Below, piece by piece: positions 45,792 to 54,963 of a DNA stretch of 64,000 bases; the stretch's first letter is position 1, and each line of letters starts with the position of its first letter. Under the pieces are notes generated by a model. The model saw only the letters and a program-made list of their open reading frames with translations. It was not told where the DNA came from and ran no database searches. Source of the stretch: an uncultured Veillonellaceae bacterium (GTDB lineage Bacteria; Bacillota; Negativicutes; Veillonellales; Negativicoccaceae). The stretch covers positions 186,001 to 250,000 of the forward strand of contig CAMCNU010000001.1 in NCBI GenBank assembly GCA_945876385.1. Reading direction: 5' to 3'. A program made the position numbers and the translations under genes.

Positions 45792-46141
45792 CAGACTGTG
45801 TGTTTTGTAAAATTATTGCCGGCGAAATTCCGAGCACAAAAGTATATGAGGATGATTGTTTTTTGGCTTTCCGGGATTTGTCGCCGGTAGCATCGACACA
45901 TGTGTTGATTGTCCCGAAAGAACATATTGAAAGTGTGGCAGTACTGACGCCGGAAAAAGAAGCCGAGGGCCTGCGTGGGATTTTTTGCGTGGCGAAGGCT
46001 GTTGCGGAAGCGGACGGTATTCGGGAAGACGGTTTTCGCCTGGTCGTCAATACAGGCCAACACGGCGGACAAACAGTACCTCATTTTCACCTGCATGTGA
46101 TTGGCGGCAAAGAGTTGGGGTGGCCGCCGTTTGCGAATTGA
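45788..46141 (+). CDS. hinT: HIT family nucleotide hydrolase (HinT-like)
   Basis: A 117-residue histidine triad protein that hydrolyses nucleoside phosphoramidates. CVFCKIIAGEIPSTKVYEDD starts the protein and the triad is VPHFHLHVIGG near residue 100. It overlaps mtaB, and its stop codon overlaps the -35 box for rpsU. Confidence 0.95.
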   Translation: MTDCVFCKIIAGEIPSTKVYEDDCFLAFRDLSPVASTHVLIVPKEHIESVAVLTPEKEAEGLRGIFCVAKAVAEADGIREDGFRLVVNTGQHGGQTVPHFHLHVIGGKELGWPPFAN

Positions 46142-46166
46142 CAAATGGAGGGAATGGGATTATAAT
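46138..46166 (+). promoter_or_regulatory. Promoter for rpsU
   Basis: Consensus TTGACA at 46138-46143 overlapping the hinT stop, 17-base spacer, TATAAT at 46161-46166. It matches both consensus hexamers exactly. Confidence 0.9.
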
Positions 46167-46215
46167 TTTAATGTGCATTTGCACCCCATAAGACTATTTG
46201 GAGGGAGGGATAAAC

Positions 46216-46392
46216 ATGTCTGAGATCAAAGTCAAGAAGGGCGAGTCATTTGATAATGCTCTGCGCAGATTTAAACGTTCCTGCCAAAAAGCCGGGGTTC
46301 TTTCTGAAGTCAGAAAACGTGAACATTACGAGAAGCCCAGTGTGCGACGCAAGAAAAAATCGGAAGCGGCGCGCAAACGTAAGTTCAAATAA
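46216..46392 (+). CDS. rpsU: Small ribosomal subunit protein bS21
   Basis: A 58-residue basic ribosomal protein: [20 protein letters not shown] then a Lys/Arg-rich tail. ATG 46216 follows GGAGGGAGGGA. It is followed 17 bases later by yqeY, the common Firmicutes pair. Confidence 0.97.
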   Translation: MSEIKVKKGESFDNALRRFKRSCQKAGVLSEVRKREHYEKPSVRRKKKSEAARKRKFK

Positions 46393-46409
46393 GTGAAACG
46401 GGTGACGAG

Positions 46410-46862
46410 ATGACGATTCAAGAACAATTGCTGCAGGATATGAAAGCGGCAATGAAGGCGAAAGAAGCCGGTAAGGTGGAATTGTCCGTAATCCGTATGG
46501 TTCGCTCCGCATTGAAAAACGAGGAAATACATTTACACCGTCCGTTGACGGATGACGATGTATTGGCCGTCTTGACAAAGGAAAAGAAAATGCGGGAGGA
46601 TTCCCTGCTCGAATTTCAAAAGACGGACAGAAATGATTTGGTCGCACAGACGCAAGCGGAAATTGACGTGTTGATGCGCTATTTGCCGCAACCGTTGACG
46701 GAAGCGGAAGTGCGGGAAGTGATTCAGACTGTAGTTCGCGATGAATCGATTGAACCGATGAATTTCGGAACCATCATGAAAGCGGTCATGCCGCATCTCA
46801 AGGGGCGTGCGGACGGCCGAACGGTACAAACGATTGTGAAAGAGCTGTTGGCGGAACAATAA
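46410..46862 (+). CDS. yqeY: GatB/YqeY domain protein
   Basis: A 150-residue YqeY family protein similar to the tail domain of the GatB amidotransferase subunit; its role is not firmly known, possibly tRNA-linked. KAKEAGKVELSVIRMVRSAL, YLPQPLTEAEVREVI and GTIMKAVMPHLKGRADGRTV are typical. Confidence 0.94.
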   Translation: MTIQEQLLQDMKAAMKAKEAGKVELSVIRMVRSALKNEEIHLHRPLTDDDVLAVLTKEKKMREDSLLEFQKTDRNDLVAQTQAEIDVLMRYLPQPLTEAEVREVIQTVVRDESIEPMNFGTIMKAVMPHLKGRADGRTVQTIVKELLAEQ

Positions 46863-46878
46863 AATAGTATGGTCGACG

Positions 46879-46913
46879 AAGACCTCACCTTGTTTTCGGG
46901 TGAGGTCTTTTTT
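46879..46913 (+). terminator. Terminator-like hairpin between yqeY and glnA
   Basis: AAGACCTCACC pairs with GGTGAGGTCTT (11 base pairs) followed by TTTT. The glnA ribosome binding site starts almost at once (46915), leaving no room for a promoter after it. Confidence 0.88.
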
Positions 46914-46927
46914 GAAAGGAGAAACCG

Positions 46928-48829
46928 ATGGTCCAGGAAAATGAGTTGCTGTACGTTATTCCGGCGGGAAAGTACGGAAAAGAGGGGATATTGTCCTTGC
47001 TGGCGCAGTATCCGGAGATTAAGTATGTATCGCTGATGGGCATTGACTTGGCAGGCAATGATACCGATGAAAAGATTCCGATTGAGTTATTCTTCAAAAA
47101 TTACAATACCTTTTTCTCGGGTGAAGCGGTACAGACTGACGGTTCCTCTGTTGTGTTGACCAATATTGCGACGCTGAACAATGCCAAGGTGGATATTGTG
47201 GCCGATTCGGATGTAAACTGGATTGTGGACTATAATTGGCAAAACATTGATGCGGATTCCGGCCGACCGACAGGGACATTGCGCATTCCTGCATTCTTGG
47301 TGCATGACGGGGAGATGGTCGATTCACGTTCTATTTTGAAACGGACGATTGAATACGTTAATCATGAATTAATCGCACTGTTAAAAAATCATTCGATTGC
47401 CGGCATGGAGCATGTTCGGGCGGATGATATTGACGAGCTCTTGTTTACGACGGCGACTGAGCTGGAGTTTTGGGTCAAAACACCGAGTCAGGAGATTGAC
47501 AGCCGCGCGCTTTCCGTTTCACAACGTATGCAGGAACAATATTGGCAGCGTACTCACGGCGCGGTGCGTACGGCGATGGAAGAGTCCATCGAAATGCTCA
47601 AGAAAATGGGACTCGAGCCGGAGATGGGCCATAAAGAAGTCGGCGGTGTCAAGCCGCGTATTGATGACAACGGTCGCTTGGTCAGCGTCTTGGAACAATT
47701 GGAGATTGACTGGCGCTACCAAAACAGTCCCTTACAGACAGCTGATAATGAGCTGGAAGCACGGATTCTCATTCGCGAAGTATTCCGCAAAAACGGACTC
47801 GAGGTCACGTTTAAGGCCAAACCGATTATCGGTGTGGCAGGAAGCGGGAAACATACGCATATCGGTTTGGCCGCGCGGATGAAAAACGGTACAGTGGTCA
47901 ACTTGTTTGCACCGCAGCAAATGGATGCCGATTTCCTCAGTGTCATCGGATACGGTGCGCTGATGGGGATGCTTCATCATTATGAAATTATGAATCCGTT
48001 CGTATCCGCCACAAACGACGCGCTCAATCGCCTAAAGCCGGGATTTGAAGCGCCGGTGGCGATTGTAACCTCCCTGGGCAAGTCTCCGCAGGAGTTGTCA
48101 CGGAACCGTAGCGTGTTAATCGGGTTGATTCGAGATATGAAAAATCCGCTGGCGACCCGATTTGAGTTGCGTTCTCCGAACCCGTATACAAATACCTATA
48201 CCTGTATTGCGCTTTGTTACTTGGCGGCCTTGGACGGTATTCGGTATGCGGTCGAATCCCACAAAGCGCCGGAGGCGCTCCTGCAAGAACTGTCCAAAGA
48301 GCCGGGAGAGGCGGCGGACTATTTGGACGCGGGTCGTGCTTACCGTACGGAAAATGATGTATTCGAATACTATAGTGCGGAAGAACGGAGCGCACGGTTT
48401 TCCTGCCCGCCGACGACCGTATGGGAAAACATTCGCTTGATGAAACAATTTCCGGAGAAAAAGCATCGTTTAGCGGCTGGTAACGCGTTCTCGGAGCGAT
48501 TGATGGATTCTTTTTTGGCCGGCGTGATTCATCGCTGGAAATTGGAATTATACAATCGGATTATATCGGAAAACAATGCACAGGTGCGGGCTTGTAAACG
48601 ATTGAACAATGAAAATGAGTTGGACGAAGAACGTTGGCGGGAAATTGACGGACGTCGCCAATACTTGGCGAAAGATCGTCGCGGACAATTATCGTTGTTA
48701 TCGCGTATTCGCGAGGCGTTGACAAGCGGTGATTATGATACCGCCTCCGTATTGCAAGTAGAAATGAATGAAAAAATGATTGAGCTTGACGAACTGTACC
48801 ACGAGTATCGTGAAAATTTAATTGATTGA
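46928..48829 (+). CDS. glnA: Glutamine synthetase family protein with long C-terminal extension
   Basis: A 633-residue glutamine synthetase, larger than GSI (about 450) and smaller than GSIII (about 700). The beta-grasp part has GEAVQTDGSSVVLTNI and the catalytic part ELEFWV, MGHKEVGGVKPRIDD, GVAGSGKHTHIGLAARM, SRNRSVLIGLIRDM and FELRSPNPYTNTYTC. The adenylylation-tyrosine segment of GSI-beta is not found. Residues about 510-633 form a charged, probably helical extension of unknown role. It would make glutamine from glutamate and ammonia; a gamma-glutamyl-amine ligase role is possible. Confidence 0.85.
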   Translation: MVQENELLYVIPAGKYGKEGILSLLAQYPEIKYVSLMGIDLAGNDTDEKIPIELFFKNYNTFFSGEAVQTDGSSVVLTNIATLNNAKVDIVADSDVNWIVDYNWQNIDADSGRPTGTLRIPAFLVHDGEMVDSRSILKRTIEYVNHELIALLKNHSIAGMEHVRADDIDELLFTTATELEFWVKTPSQEIDSRALSVSQRMQEQYWQRTHGAVRTAMEESIEMLKKMGLEPEMGHKEVGGVKPRIDDNGRLVSVLEQLEIDWRYQNSPLQTADNELEARILIREVFRKNGLEVTFKAKPIIGVAGSGKHTHIGLAARMKNGTVVNLFAPQQMDADFLSVIGYGALMGMLHHYEIMNPFVSATNDALNRLKPGFEAPVAIVTSLGKSPQELSRNRSVLIGLIRDMKNPLATRFELRSPNPYTNTYTCIALCYLAALDGIRYAVESHKAPEALLQELSKEPGEAADYLDAGRAYRTENDVFEYYSAEERSARFSCPPTTVWENIRLMKQFPEKKHRLAAGNAFSERLMDSFLAGVIHRWKLELYNRIISENNAQVRACKRLNNENELDEERWREIDGRRQYLAKDRRGQLSLLSRIREALTSGDYDTASVLQVEMNEKMIELDELYHEYRENLID

Positions 48830-48833
48830 TTTG

Positions 48834-48870
48834 CAAATGTCCATCTCTGGCAGATGGACATTTGTTTGTT
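48834..48870 (+). terminator. Hairpin terminator after glnA
   Basis: CAAATGTCCATCT pairs with AGATGGACATTTG (13 base pairs); the T run after it is interrupted by G. Confidence 0.7.
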
Positions 48871-48889
48871 ACGGCGGTTATGTTACAAT
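48861..48889 (+). promoter_or_regulatory. Promoter for the ABC exporter pair
   Basis: TTTGTT, 17-base spacer, TACAAT at 48884-48889 preceded by TGT (extended -10); it overlaps the tail of the previous hairpin. Confidence 0.6.
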
Positions 48890-48906
48890 GGAACAGAGGT
48901 ATGTAT

Positions 48907-50640
48907 ATGAATTATCGACAATTTTACCGCCAGTTTTTTCATCCGCACATAGGGCTCTACTTGCTGGGCGTGCTGTTGTTGATTGCTGTGGACGTATTGC
49001 AACTGTGGGTACCGCGGCTAATCGGTATTGCGATCGATGACTTAATTGCCGGGAAAAAACATTTGACACTATATATCGGCTATATTCTCGGTCTCGGTAT
49101 TGCGATTTTGTTTTGTAAATACGGATACCGATATTTTTTGTTAGGTGAAATGCGAAAAGCCGAGTATTCCCTGCGGAAAGCACTTGTGACGCGGGCGATT
49201 CATTTGCCCCTTTACTTTTACGAAAAGAACGGCCCGGGCAAGATTATGGCCCTGCTGATTAATGATGTGACCTCTATTCGCGTGGCGATGGGGCTGGGCA
49301 TGATGCTTCTGATTGATGCGGTATTTTTAAATGTTGTCGCATTGTTGATGATGACTGAGCAAATATCGTTTCGCATGTCGTTGTGGATTTTATTGCCGAT
49401 GCCGGTGATTCTCTGCGTGGCAATCGGTTTGGGACGGATTTTGCGGGTGCGTTTTCGCTATGCACAAGAGTTGTTCAGCACGATGACGGAATTTACCCAA
49501 GAGCTGTTTATGGGGCTGCGTGTCATCAAAGGATTGAGTGAGGAAGAGAACACAGCGCGTCAATTTGCACAAATCAATCGGATTAATCGAGAGGGAAATC
49601 TTCGCTTGGCACGCGCGCAAGCGTTTTATTTGCCGTTGACGCGCACCTTGTCGATGATTTGCTTCGCACTGTCGATATATCTTTGCGGGCAGATGGTCTA
49701 TCAACAGCAAATTACAATCGGAGACTTTGTCGCGATTAACGGATATATCGGAATTCTCATCGGTGCCACAATGGGCATCGGCGGAATGATCGGCTTAATG
49801 AATCGGGCGCTGGGGTCGTATGACCGGATTCGTGCGTTTTTTGACGAACCGTTGGAGGAGATTTCCGTGTCGAGCGAACCCTGCCGGCAGGGGAAAGATA
49901 TATCCGTACGCATTCAGAACTTGACATTTAGCTATCCGCAGACGAATGTACCGGCTTTACAGGATGTATCGATGCATATTCCAGCCGGCAAGCATATCGG
50001 CATTGCCGGTCCGCCCGGCGCCGGGAAAAGTACATTGGTCAAGCTATTGTTGCGTTTGTATCCGATTTCCCGCAATATGATTTATATCAACGAGACGGAT
50101 ATCTGCGACTGGGATATCCCGACATTGCGGACAATCAGTGCATATGTACCGCAGGAGCCCGTACTGTTCTCCAGAACGGTTGCGGAAAATATTGCGTTTC
50201 CCGCGACGGAAGGGACCTATTCGGCGGCGCAGGTGGAAGCGGTGAGCGTCGCCGCGGATATTTCTCTGTCGCTTCAACAGCGGCTGCAAGGCCATGCCGG
50301 TAAGCTGAAAGAAGCCGGAACGGATTTATCCGGCGGCCAGCGGCAACGTATCGGTATTGCACGGGCATTGTATCGGGATGCACCGTTGGTATTGATGGAT
50401 GATGTGTTTTCTGCCCTGGATTATCAAACAGCAGCCTCTATCGAACGGCATTTTACGGAGACGTTGCAAGATAAGACGGTAGTGTTGATTTCCCAACGCA
50501 TGGCCGCGTTACGAAAAGCAGATTATATTTATGTCTTGCTGGATGGTCAAATCGCCGAAGAAGGCACCCATGACGAGTTGTGGCAGAAAAAGGGTGTGTA
50601 TTTTGAGCTGTATCATAAGCAAGAGGAGCGGAGTGAATAA
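48907..50640 (+). CDS. ABC exporter half-transporter, subunit 1 (degenerate ATP site)
   Basis: A 577-residue exporter with an N-terminal six-helix domain and a C-terminal ATPase. Walker A GPPGAGKST, signature DLSGGQRQR and Walker B LVLMDDVFSALD are present, but the catalytic glutamate is Asp and the H-loop histidine is Gln (LISQRMAAL). ATG 48907 is preferred over the ATG at 48901, which touches the AGAGGT site. The stop overlaps the next gene by one base. Substrate unknown: drug, lipid or peptide. Confidence 0.92.
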   Translation: MNYRQFYRQFFHPHIGLYLLGVLLLIAVDVLQLWVPRLIGIAIDDLIAGKKHLTLYIGYILGLGIAILFCKYGYRYFLLGEMRKAEYSLRKALVTRAIHLPLYFYEKNGPGKIMALLINDVTSIRVAMGLGMMLLIDAVFLNVVALLMMTEQISFRMSLWILLPMPVILCVAIGLGRILRVRFRYAQELFSTMTEFTQELFMGLRVIKGLSEEENTARQFAQINRINREGNLRLARAQAFYLPLTRTLSMICFALSIYLCGQMVYQQQITIGDFVAINGYIGILIGATMGIGGMIGLMNRALGSYDRIRAFFDEPLEEISVSSEPCRQGKDISVRIQNLTFSYPQTNVPALQDVSMHIPAGKHIGIAGPPGAGKSTLVKLLLRLYPISRNMIYINETDICDWDIPTLRTISAYVPQEPVLFSRTVAENIAFPATEGTYSAAQVEAVSVAADISLSLQQRLQGHAGKLKEAGTDLSGGQRQRIGIARALYRDAPLVLMDDVFSALDYQTAASIERHFTETLQDKTVVLISQRMAALRKADYIYVLLDGQIAEEGTHDELWQKKGVYFELYHKQEERSE

Positions 50641-52382
50641 TGCGAAAAGTCGTCGGTTATCGTGAAGATTTGGCCAACCTCCGCCGCATCTTACGCTATG
50701 CCGTTCCCTACAAGTGGACACTACTCTTGGCGGGGGTGCTGATACTGGTCGGAATCGGCTTGGATTTGGTGCGACCGTACTTGATCAAATATACGATTGA
50801 TACCGTATTTCCTTCATATGATATGTCACGGTTACAGATAATTACGTCGGTCTACTTGGGTACAATTGCCGTCAGTGTTTGCGTATTATATTGGCAAAGC
50901 TATTTATTGCAATATGTCGGCCAGCATGTGATTTATGTCATTCGACAGGATATTTTTACACGCTTACTGACACAGACACAGGCGGAAATGGACAAAACAC
51001 GGGTCGGCAGTATGGTCACGAAAGTGACGAATGACACCGATGCGATTCGGGCACTGTTTATCGAAGTGTTGGTACCGATGGCCGGTGATTTGCTGATGAT
51101 GGCCGGTATTTTAGCGGTGATGTTTTCGCTGCATGCCCGTTTGGCAACAGTATCGCTGGTGGCCTTGCTGATTGTGGGGATTTCCATCCAGATATTCAAG
51201 CAGTTCAGCCGCCGAATTTATCGTCAGGTACGCAGTTGTATTTCCGCCTCCAACAGCTACGTCCAAGAAGCACTGAACGGAATGACAGTCGTGAAAGCGT
51301 ATGGTGCGGAAGAAGATATCTTGCGCGAATACGAACAAATCAATCGCGCCTTCATGAAAACGAGTTTGAGTGAAGTGCGGACGTTCGGGATTTTTCGCCC
51401 TTTGGTCGATTTTATTTATTTCATCGCCGTTGTGTTGGTATTGCTGGCGGTCGATTTTTCCGTCGACATCATCGATGCGGCGCTGGTGTTTGTATTTATT
51501 CAATACACGGAAAAGTTTTTCGGGCCGGTGCGCGGGATTGCCGAACGGTATAATACATTGCAGTCTGCACTGGCCGGCATCGATCGCACAAATACGTTGT
51601 GGCAAGAGGATTTCGGCACGGAACGGGACGATTCCCGACCGGACTGCGGCGATGCCTTTTATTCACTGGAATTACGCCATGTCTGGTTTCGGTACTCGGA
51701 GACGACGGACTGGGTCTTGCGGGATGTCAATTTGCGTGTTGAGTCCGGCGAGATGATTGGAATCGTCGGGGAATCCGGTGCCGGGAAAACGACGGTCATG
51801 AGTCTGCTGATGCGTTTTTATATTCCGCAAAAAGGTGCGATTTATCTGAACGAAGTACCGATTGAACAGTATTCTTTGGCATCTACCCGCAAACTCTTGG
51901 GGTATGTATTCCAAAATCAGCATTTATTCAAGGGCAGTATTGAAGACAATGTACGCTTGTACAACGATAGCATCAGTGATGAGGAGGTGCGGGCGGCATT
52001 GCGGGAAGTGGACTTGGGCGAAGCGACCGACGATTCTTCCGCGACCGGGCGAACGGAAGCCGGCTATATGGGGAGTTTTTTGTCCATGGGCGAGCGACAA
52101 TTGTTATCCTTGGCGCGTGTGCTTGTTCGCCGCTATCCGGTTTTGATTTTAGATGAGGCGACTGCCAACATGGACAGTGCGACGGAGATGAAAATCCAGC
52201 GGTCTCTGGCCAAAATTCGGGGCAAGCATACACTCTTGGTTATTGCGCACCGATTGTCCACGATTCGCAACGCCAATCGTATTTTTGTATTTCAAAACGG
52301 CAGAATTGTACAAGTCGGGCAGTATGATGAATTGGCCAAAAGCAAGGGCTATTTTCGTGAATTGCTGGAGGCGCAGCGATGA
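50640..52382 (+). CDS. ABC exporter half-transporter, subunit 2 (canonical Walker site, variant signature)
   Basis: A 580-residue partner of the preceding gene. Walker A GESGAGKTT, Walker B PVLILDEATANMD with catalytic Glu, and H-loop VIAHRLSTI are normal, but the signature reads LSMGERQ in place of LSGGQ. The substitutions in the two subunits complement each other: one composite site is degenerate and one competent, as in LmrCD, BmrCD and TM287/288. The substrate cannot be told from sequence. Confidence 0.92.
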   Translation: MRKVVGYREDLANLRRILRYAVPYKWTLLLAGVLILVGIGLDLVRPYLIKYTIDTVFPSYDMSRLQIITSVYLGTIAVSVCVLYWQSYLLQYVGQHVIYVIRQDIFTRLLTQTQAEMDKTRVGSMVTKVTNDTDAIRALFIEVLVPMAGDLLMMAGILAVMFSLHARLATVSLVALLIVGISIQIFKQFSRRIYRQVRSCISASNSYVQEALNGMTVVKAYGAEEDILREYEQINRAFMKTSLSEVRTFGIFRPLVDFIYFIAVVLVLLAVDFSVDIIDAALVFVFIQYTEKFFGPVRGIAERYNTLQSALAGIDRTNTLWQEDFGTERDDSRPDCGDAFYSLELRHVWFRYSETTDWVLRDVNLRVESGEMIGIVGESGAGKTTVMSLLMRFYIPQKGAIYLNEVPIEQYSLASTRKLLGYVFQNQHLFKGSIEDNVRLYNDSISDEEVRAALREVDLGEATDDSSATGRTEAGYMGSFLSMGERQLLSLARVLVRRYPVLILDEATANMDSATEMKIQRSLAKIRGKHTLLVIAHRLSTIRNANRIFVFQNGRIVQVGQYDELAKSKGYFRELLEAQR

Positions 52383-53167
52383 AAGAAATCACCAGCCGGG
52401 ACAATACGGCATATAAACAGGCGCTTTCCCTGCATCAAAAGAAGTATCGACAGCGAACCGGCCGTTTTCTTGTGGAAGGGCAGCGGGCGCTCATGACGGC
52501 ACTGCAGGAGAACATTCCGCCACTGGAACTTTGGGTGGCGGATTCGGCGCGGGAAAGCAAGGAATCGATATTGGCACAAGTCGATTCGCGTACGGTTCGT
52601 GTTGTCACCGACGGACTGTTACAGCGCCTGGCTCGAACGGAAGAAGCGCAGGGGATTGTCGCGGTCTTTGCGGTTGACTCCTTGCCGCGGGAGGTCAAGG
52701 AGCCGGTGCAGGATACGATTGTCGTGCTGGATCGGGTGCAGGATCCGGGCAATGCGGGGACGATTGTCCGCATTGCGGCGGCCTCCGGCTGTCAGGCAGT
52801 GTGGACGACTTGCGGTAGTGTGGATCTGTTTAACGAGAAAGCGGTTCGCAGTACGATGGGGTGTTTGTTTCAAATTCCGGTGCGTGTTGATGTGACCCCC
52901 GATGAGATTATTGCACAAGCCCGGGAGGAGCATCGGGCAGTTTACGCTGCCGCACTACGACGTAGTTTGCCGTATTCGCAAATCCTTCCGGCCGAGCGCG
53001 CATTTTGGGTGTTTGGTAACGAAGGAAACGGAATTACGGAGGAGGTCTTGTCGTCGGCGGACGGCTGTTATCATATTCCCCTGCATAACAATGTCGAGTC
53101 GTTGAATGTAGCAATGGCCGCTTCGGTCATATTGTTTTATTATCGAGATATGTGTCTGGCAACATGA
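52379..53167 (+). CDS. TrmH/SpoU family RNA 2'-O-methyltransferase
   Basis: A 262-residue RNA methyltransferase with an N-terminal substrate-binding domain (RQRTGRFLVEGQRALMTAL) and a trefoil-knot SPOUT domain: LDRVQDPGNAGTIVRIAAAS, VFGNEGNGITEEVL and IPLHNNVESLNVAMAAS. The 2'-O target in rRNA or tRNA cannot be told. It overlaps the ABC gene by 4 bases. Confidence 0.93.
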   Translation: MKEITSRDNTAYKQALSLHQKKYRQRTGRFLVEGQRALMTALQENIPPLELWVADSARESKESILAQVDSRTVRVVTDGLLQRLARTEEAQGIVAVFAVDSLPREVKEPVQDTIVVLDRVQDPGNAGTIVRIAAASGCQAVWTTCGSVDLFNEKAVRSTMGCLFQIPVRVDVTPDEIIAQAREEHRAVYAAALRRSLPYSQILPAERAFWVFGNEGNGITEEVLSSADGCYHIPLHNNVESLNVAMAASVILFYYRDMCLAT

Positions 53168-53176
53168 AAGGGACGT

Positions 53177-54103
53177 ATGACTATTTCCGAACAACGTGCC
53201 GCATTCGCAGCAAGTCTGCGGCGGTATGATATAATAATTAATAGTGAAAAAAGCATTTCTTACGGGGTTCAATGGAAAGTTTCCCAAAAGCAGGAAACCG
53301 CAACCGTCAACACTTATCATGGCAAGAAAGGATTCCGTCTGGTCATTCAAGGGGCGTCTCCGAAATTGCAGCAGCAAATAGAAAATGCATTCGCGGCGGT
53401 GGGAGAGAAACCTGACGCTACCGATATCCCGGCCGAAAAGACGGCCGACCGCGGACCGGCCCATCGTATCATCGGCTGTGATGAATCGGGGAAAGGAGAT
53501 GTGCTCGGTCCCTTGGTCGTAGCGGCCGTTACTCTCCGTACGCCGGAATCGAAAGAAGTGGCCGCATGGGGTGTCTGTGACAGTAAACAACTCACCGATG
53601 AGAAAATTCTCGTATTGGCAGAGCGTTTTTTGCAGTCCTTTCCGGATGCGTCTGTCGTGACTTGTCTCATGCCGAATCAATACAATGAACGGTATGCTGC
53701 ATATCGGAGCAAGCACAGGAATCTGAATCATTTGCTCACGGATTTGCATTTTCATAATATCGCAGTACTGTGTGAACGATTTCCGACCGATCAGGTGATT
53801 TTGGATCGATTTGCGCCCGGCAGAATGATGGAGGAACAGTTTTCAGCACACGGTTTGGCAGTGCCGCTGTTACAAGTGCCGCGCGGGGAGCAATTTATTG
53901 AAGTGGCGATGGCGTCGGTGCTGGCACGGTCTGTATTCGTACAGCAGATGGATTTGTTGTCGGAGACATACGACCGAATCTTGCCGAAAGGTGCCGGGCG
54001 CGGTGTAGCGGCATACATTTCCGAATTAGCGGACCGATACGGAACTGAAGTGCTCGGAAATATCGGTAAGTTGCACTTTAAGACATTTGATTCCTATCGC
54101 TAG
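53177..54103 (+). CDS. rnhC: Ribonuclease HIII
   Basis: A 308-residue RNase HIII: a TBP-like N-terminal domain (residues about 10-75) and a catalytic domain starting IIGCDESGKGDVLGPLVVAA near residue 95, with GVCDSKQLTD and VILDRFAPG. The DESGKGD form separates it from the DEAGRGP of RNase HII. It lies 9 bases after the methyltransferase gene. Confidence 0.95.
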   Translation: MTISEQRAAFAASLRRYDIIINSEKSISYGVQWKVSQKQETATVNTYHGKKGFRLVIQGASPKLQQQIENAFAAVGEKPDATDIPAEKTADRGPAHRIIGCDESGKGDVLGPLVVAAVTLRTPESKEVAAWGVCDSKQLTDEKILVLAERFLQSFPDASVVTCLMPNQYNERYAAYRSKHRNLNHLLTDLHFHNIAVLCERFPTDQVILDRFAPGRMMEEQFSAHGLAVPLLQVPRGEQFIEVAMASVLARSVFVQQMDLLSETYDRILPKGAGRGVAAYISELADRYGTEVLGNIGKLHFKTFDSYR

Positions 54104-54114
54104 GGGGCGTATAT

Positions 54115-54963
54115 ATGCGATTTTTGATTATTAATGCCGATGACTTCGGGCTGACGAAAGAAGTCAACGAAGCCGTTCGCCTTGCCGCTACCGACGGTGT
54201 ATTGACCAGTACCAGCCTGCTGGCGCCGGGATATGCATTTACCGAGGCGGTACGAATCGCCGAAACGTTACCGCAGCTCGGAATCGGCGTGCATACGGCT
54301 CTGGTCGGAGGAATGCCTCCGGTCGCAGGGGCGGCGGCAGTGCCGTCACTGGTTGATGAGGACGGATACCTCTGGCCGGATTATATGACCTTCATTCGAC
54401 GCGACTTGGCCGGACAAATCGATTACGACGATGTCTATCGGGAACTGGATGCACAATTTGAAAAAATATGCAGCCAATCGGTACGTATTACGCATGCGGA
54501 CGGTCATCAACATTTGCATATATGGCCGAAAGTATTGCCGATAGTCAGCACACTCTGTCGGAAATATCACATCACAAGCATGCGTATCCCGCAGGAATCA
54601 ATCTCCTACGGCAAGCATTTAGCGTCATGGAAACGCTTTTTGGGGAAAAGCGGTCTGACGGCCTTGGCGGCACGGGCAAGAGGATATATCGCCCGCCAGG
54701 GAATTCACACGACGGATTATTTTTGGGGTATGATGGACGGCGGGCAGTTGACAGAGAAAAAAATCCTTGCCATGATGGCGCGGATGGACACCGGCACGCA
54801 TGAATTGATGTGCCATCCGGCGGTGAACGATACGACGATGCAAGCGCGCTTCGGTTGGCATTACCATTGGCAAACCGAATTGCATGCATTGCTATCGCCG
54901 CGTGTGCATGAAGAATTAATTGTGCAGAGCATCCATCGGATTCATTTCGGGGACATTTCATAA
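54115..54963 (+). CDS. ChbG/YdjC/HpnK family carbohydrate deacetylase-like protein
   Basis: A 282-residue protein of the ChbG/HpnK family, metal-dependent deacetylases of N-acetylated sugars. Motifs: LIINADDFGLTKEVNEAV at the N-terminus (metal aspartates), the histidine cluster HADGHQHLHIWP near residue 126, and TGTHELMCHPAVND near residue 226. The next gene starts on its stop codon, so the two are almost certainly co-expressed; that gene looks like a lipid flippase, which suggests a lipid-linked amino sugar as substrate. This pairing inference is mine. Confidence 0.85.
   Translation: MRFLIINADDFGLTKEVNEAVRLAATDGVLTSTSLLAPGYAFTEAVRIAETLPQLGIGVHTALVGGMPPVAGAAAVPSLVDEDGYLWPDYMTFIRRDLAGQIDYDDVYRELDAQFEKICSQSVRITHADGHQHLHIWPKVLPIVSTLCRKYHITSMRIPQESISYGKHLASWKRFLGKSGLTALAARARGYIARQGIHTTDYFWGMMDGGQLTEKKILAMMARMDTGTHELMCHPAVNDTTMQARFGWHYHWQTELHALLSPRVHEELIVQSIHRIHFGDIS

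Noticed and set aside
52955-53755. 266-codon reverse frame opposite the RNA methyltransferase and rnhC
   Set aside because: Both forward genes are firmly identified; the reverse product shows no family features.
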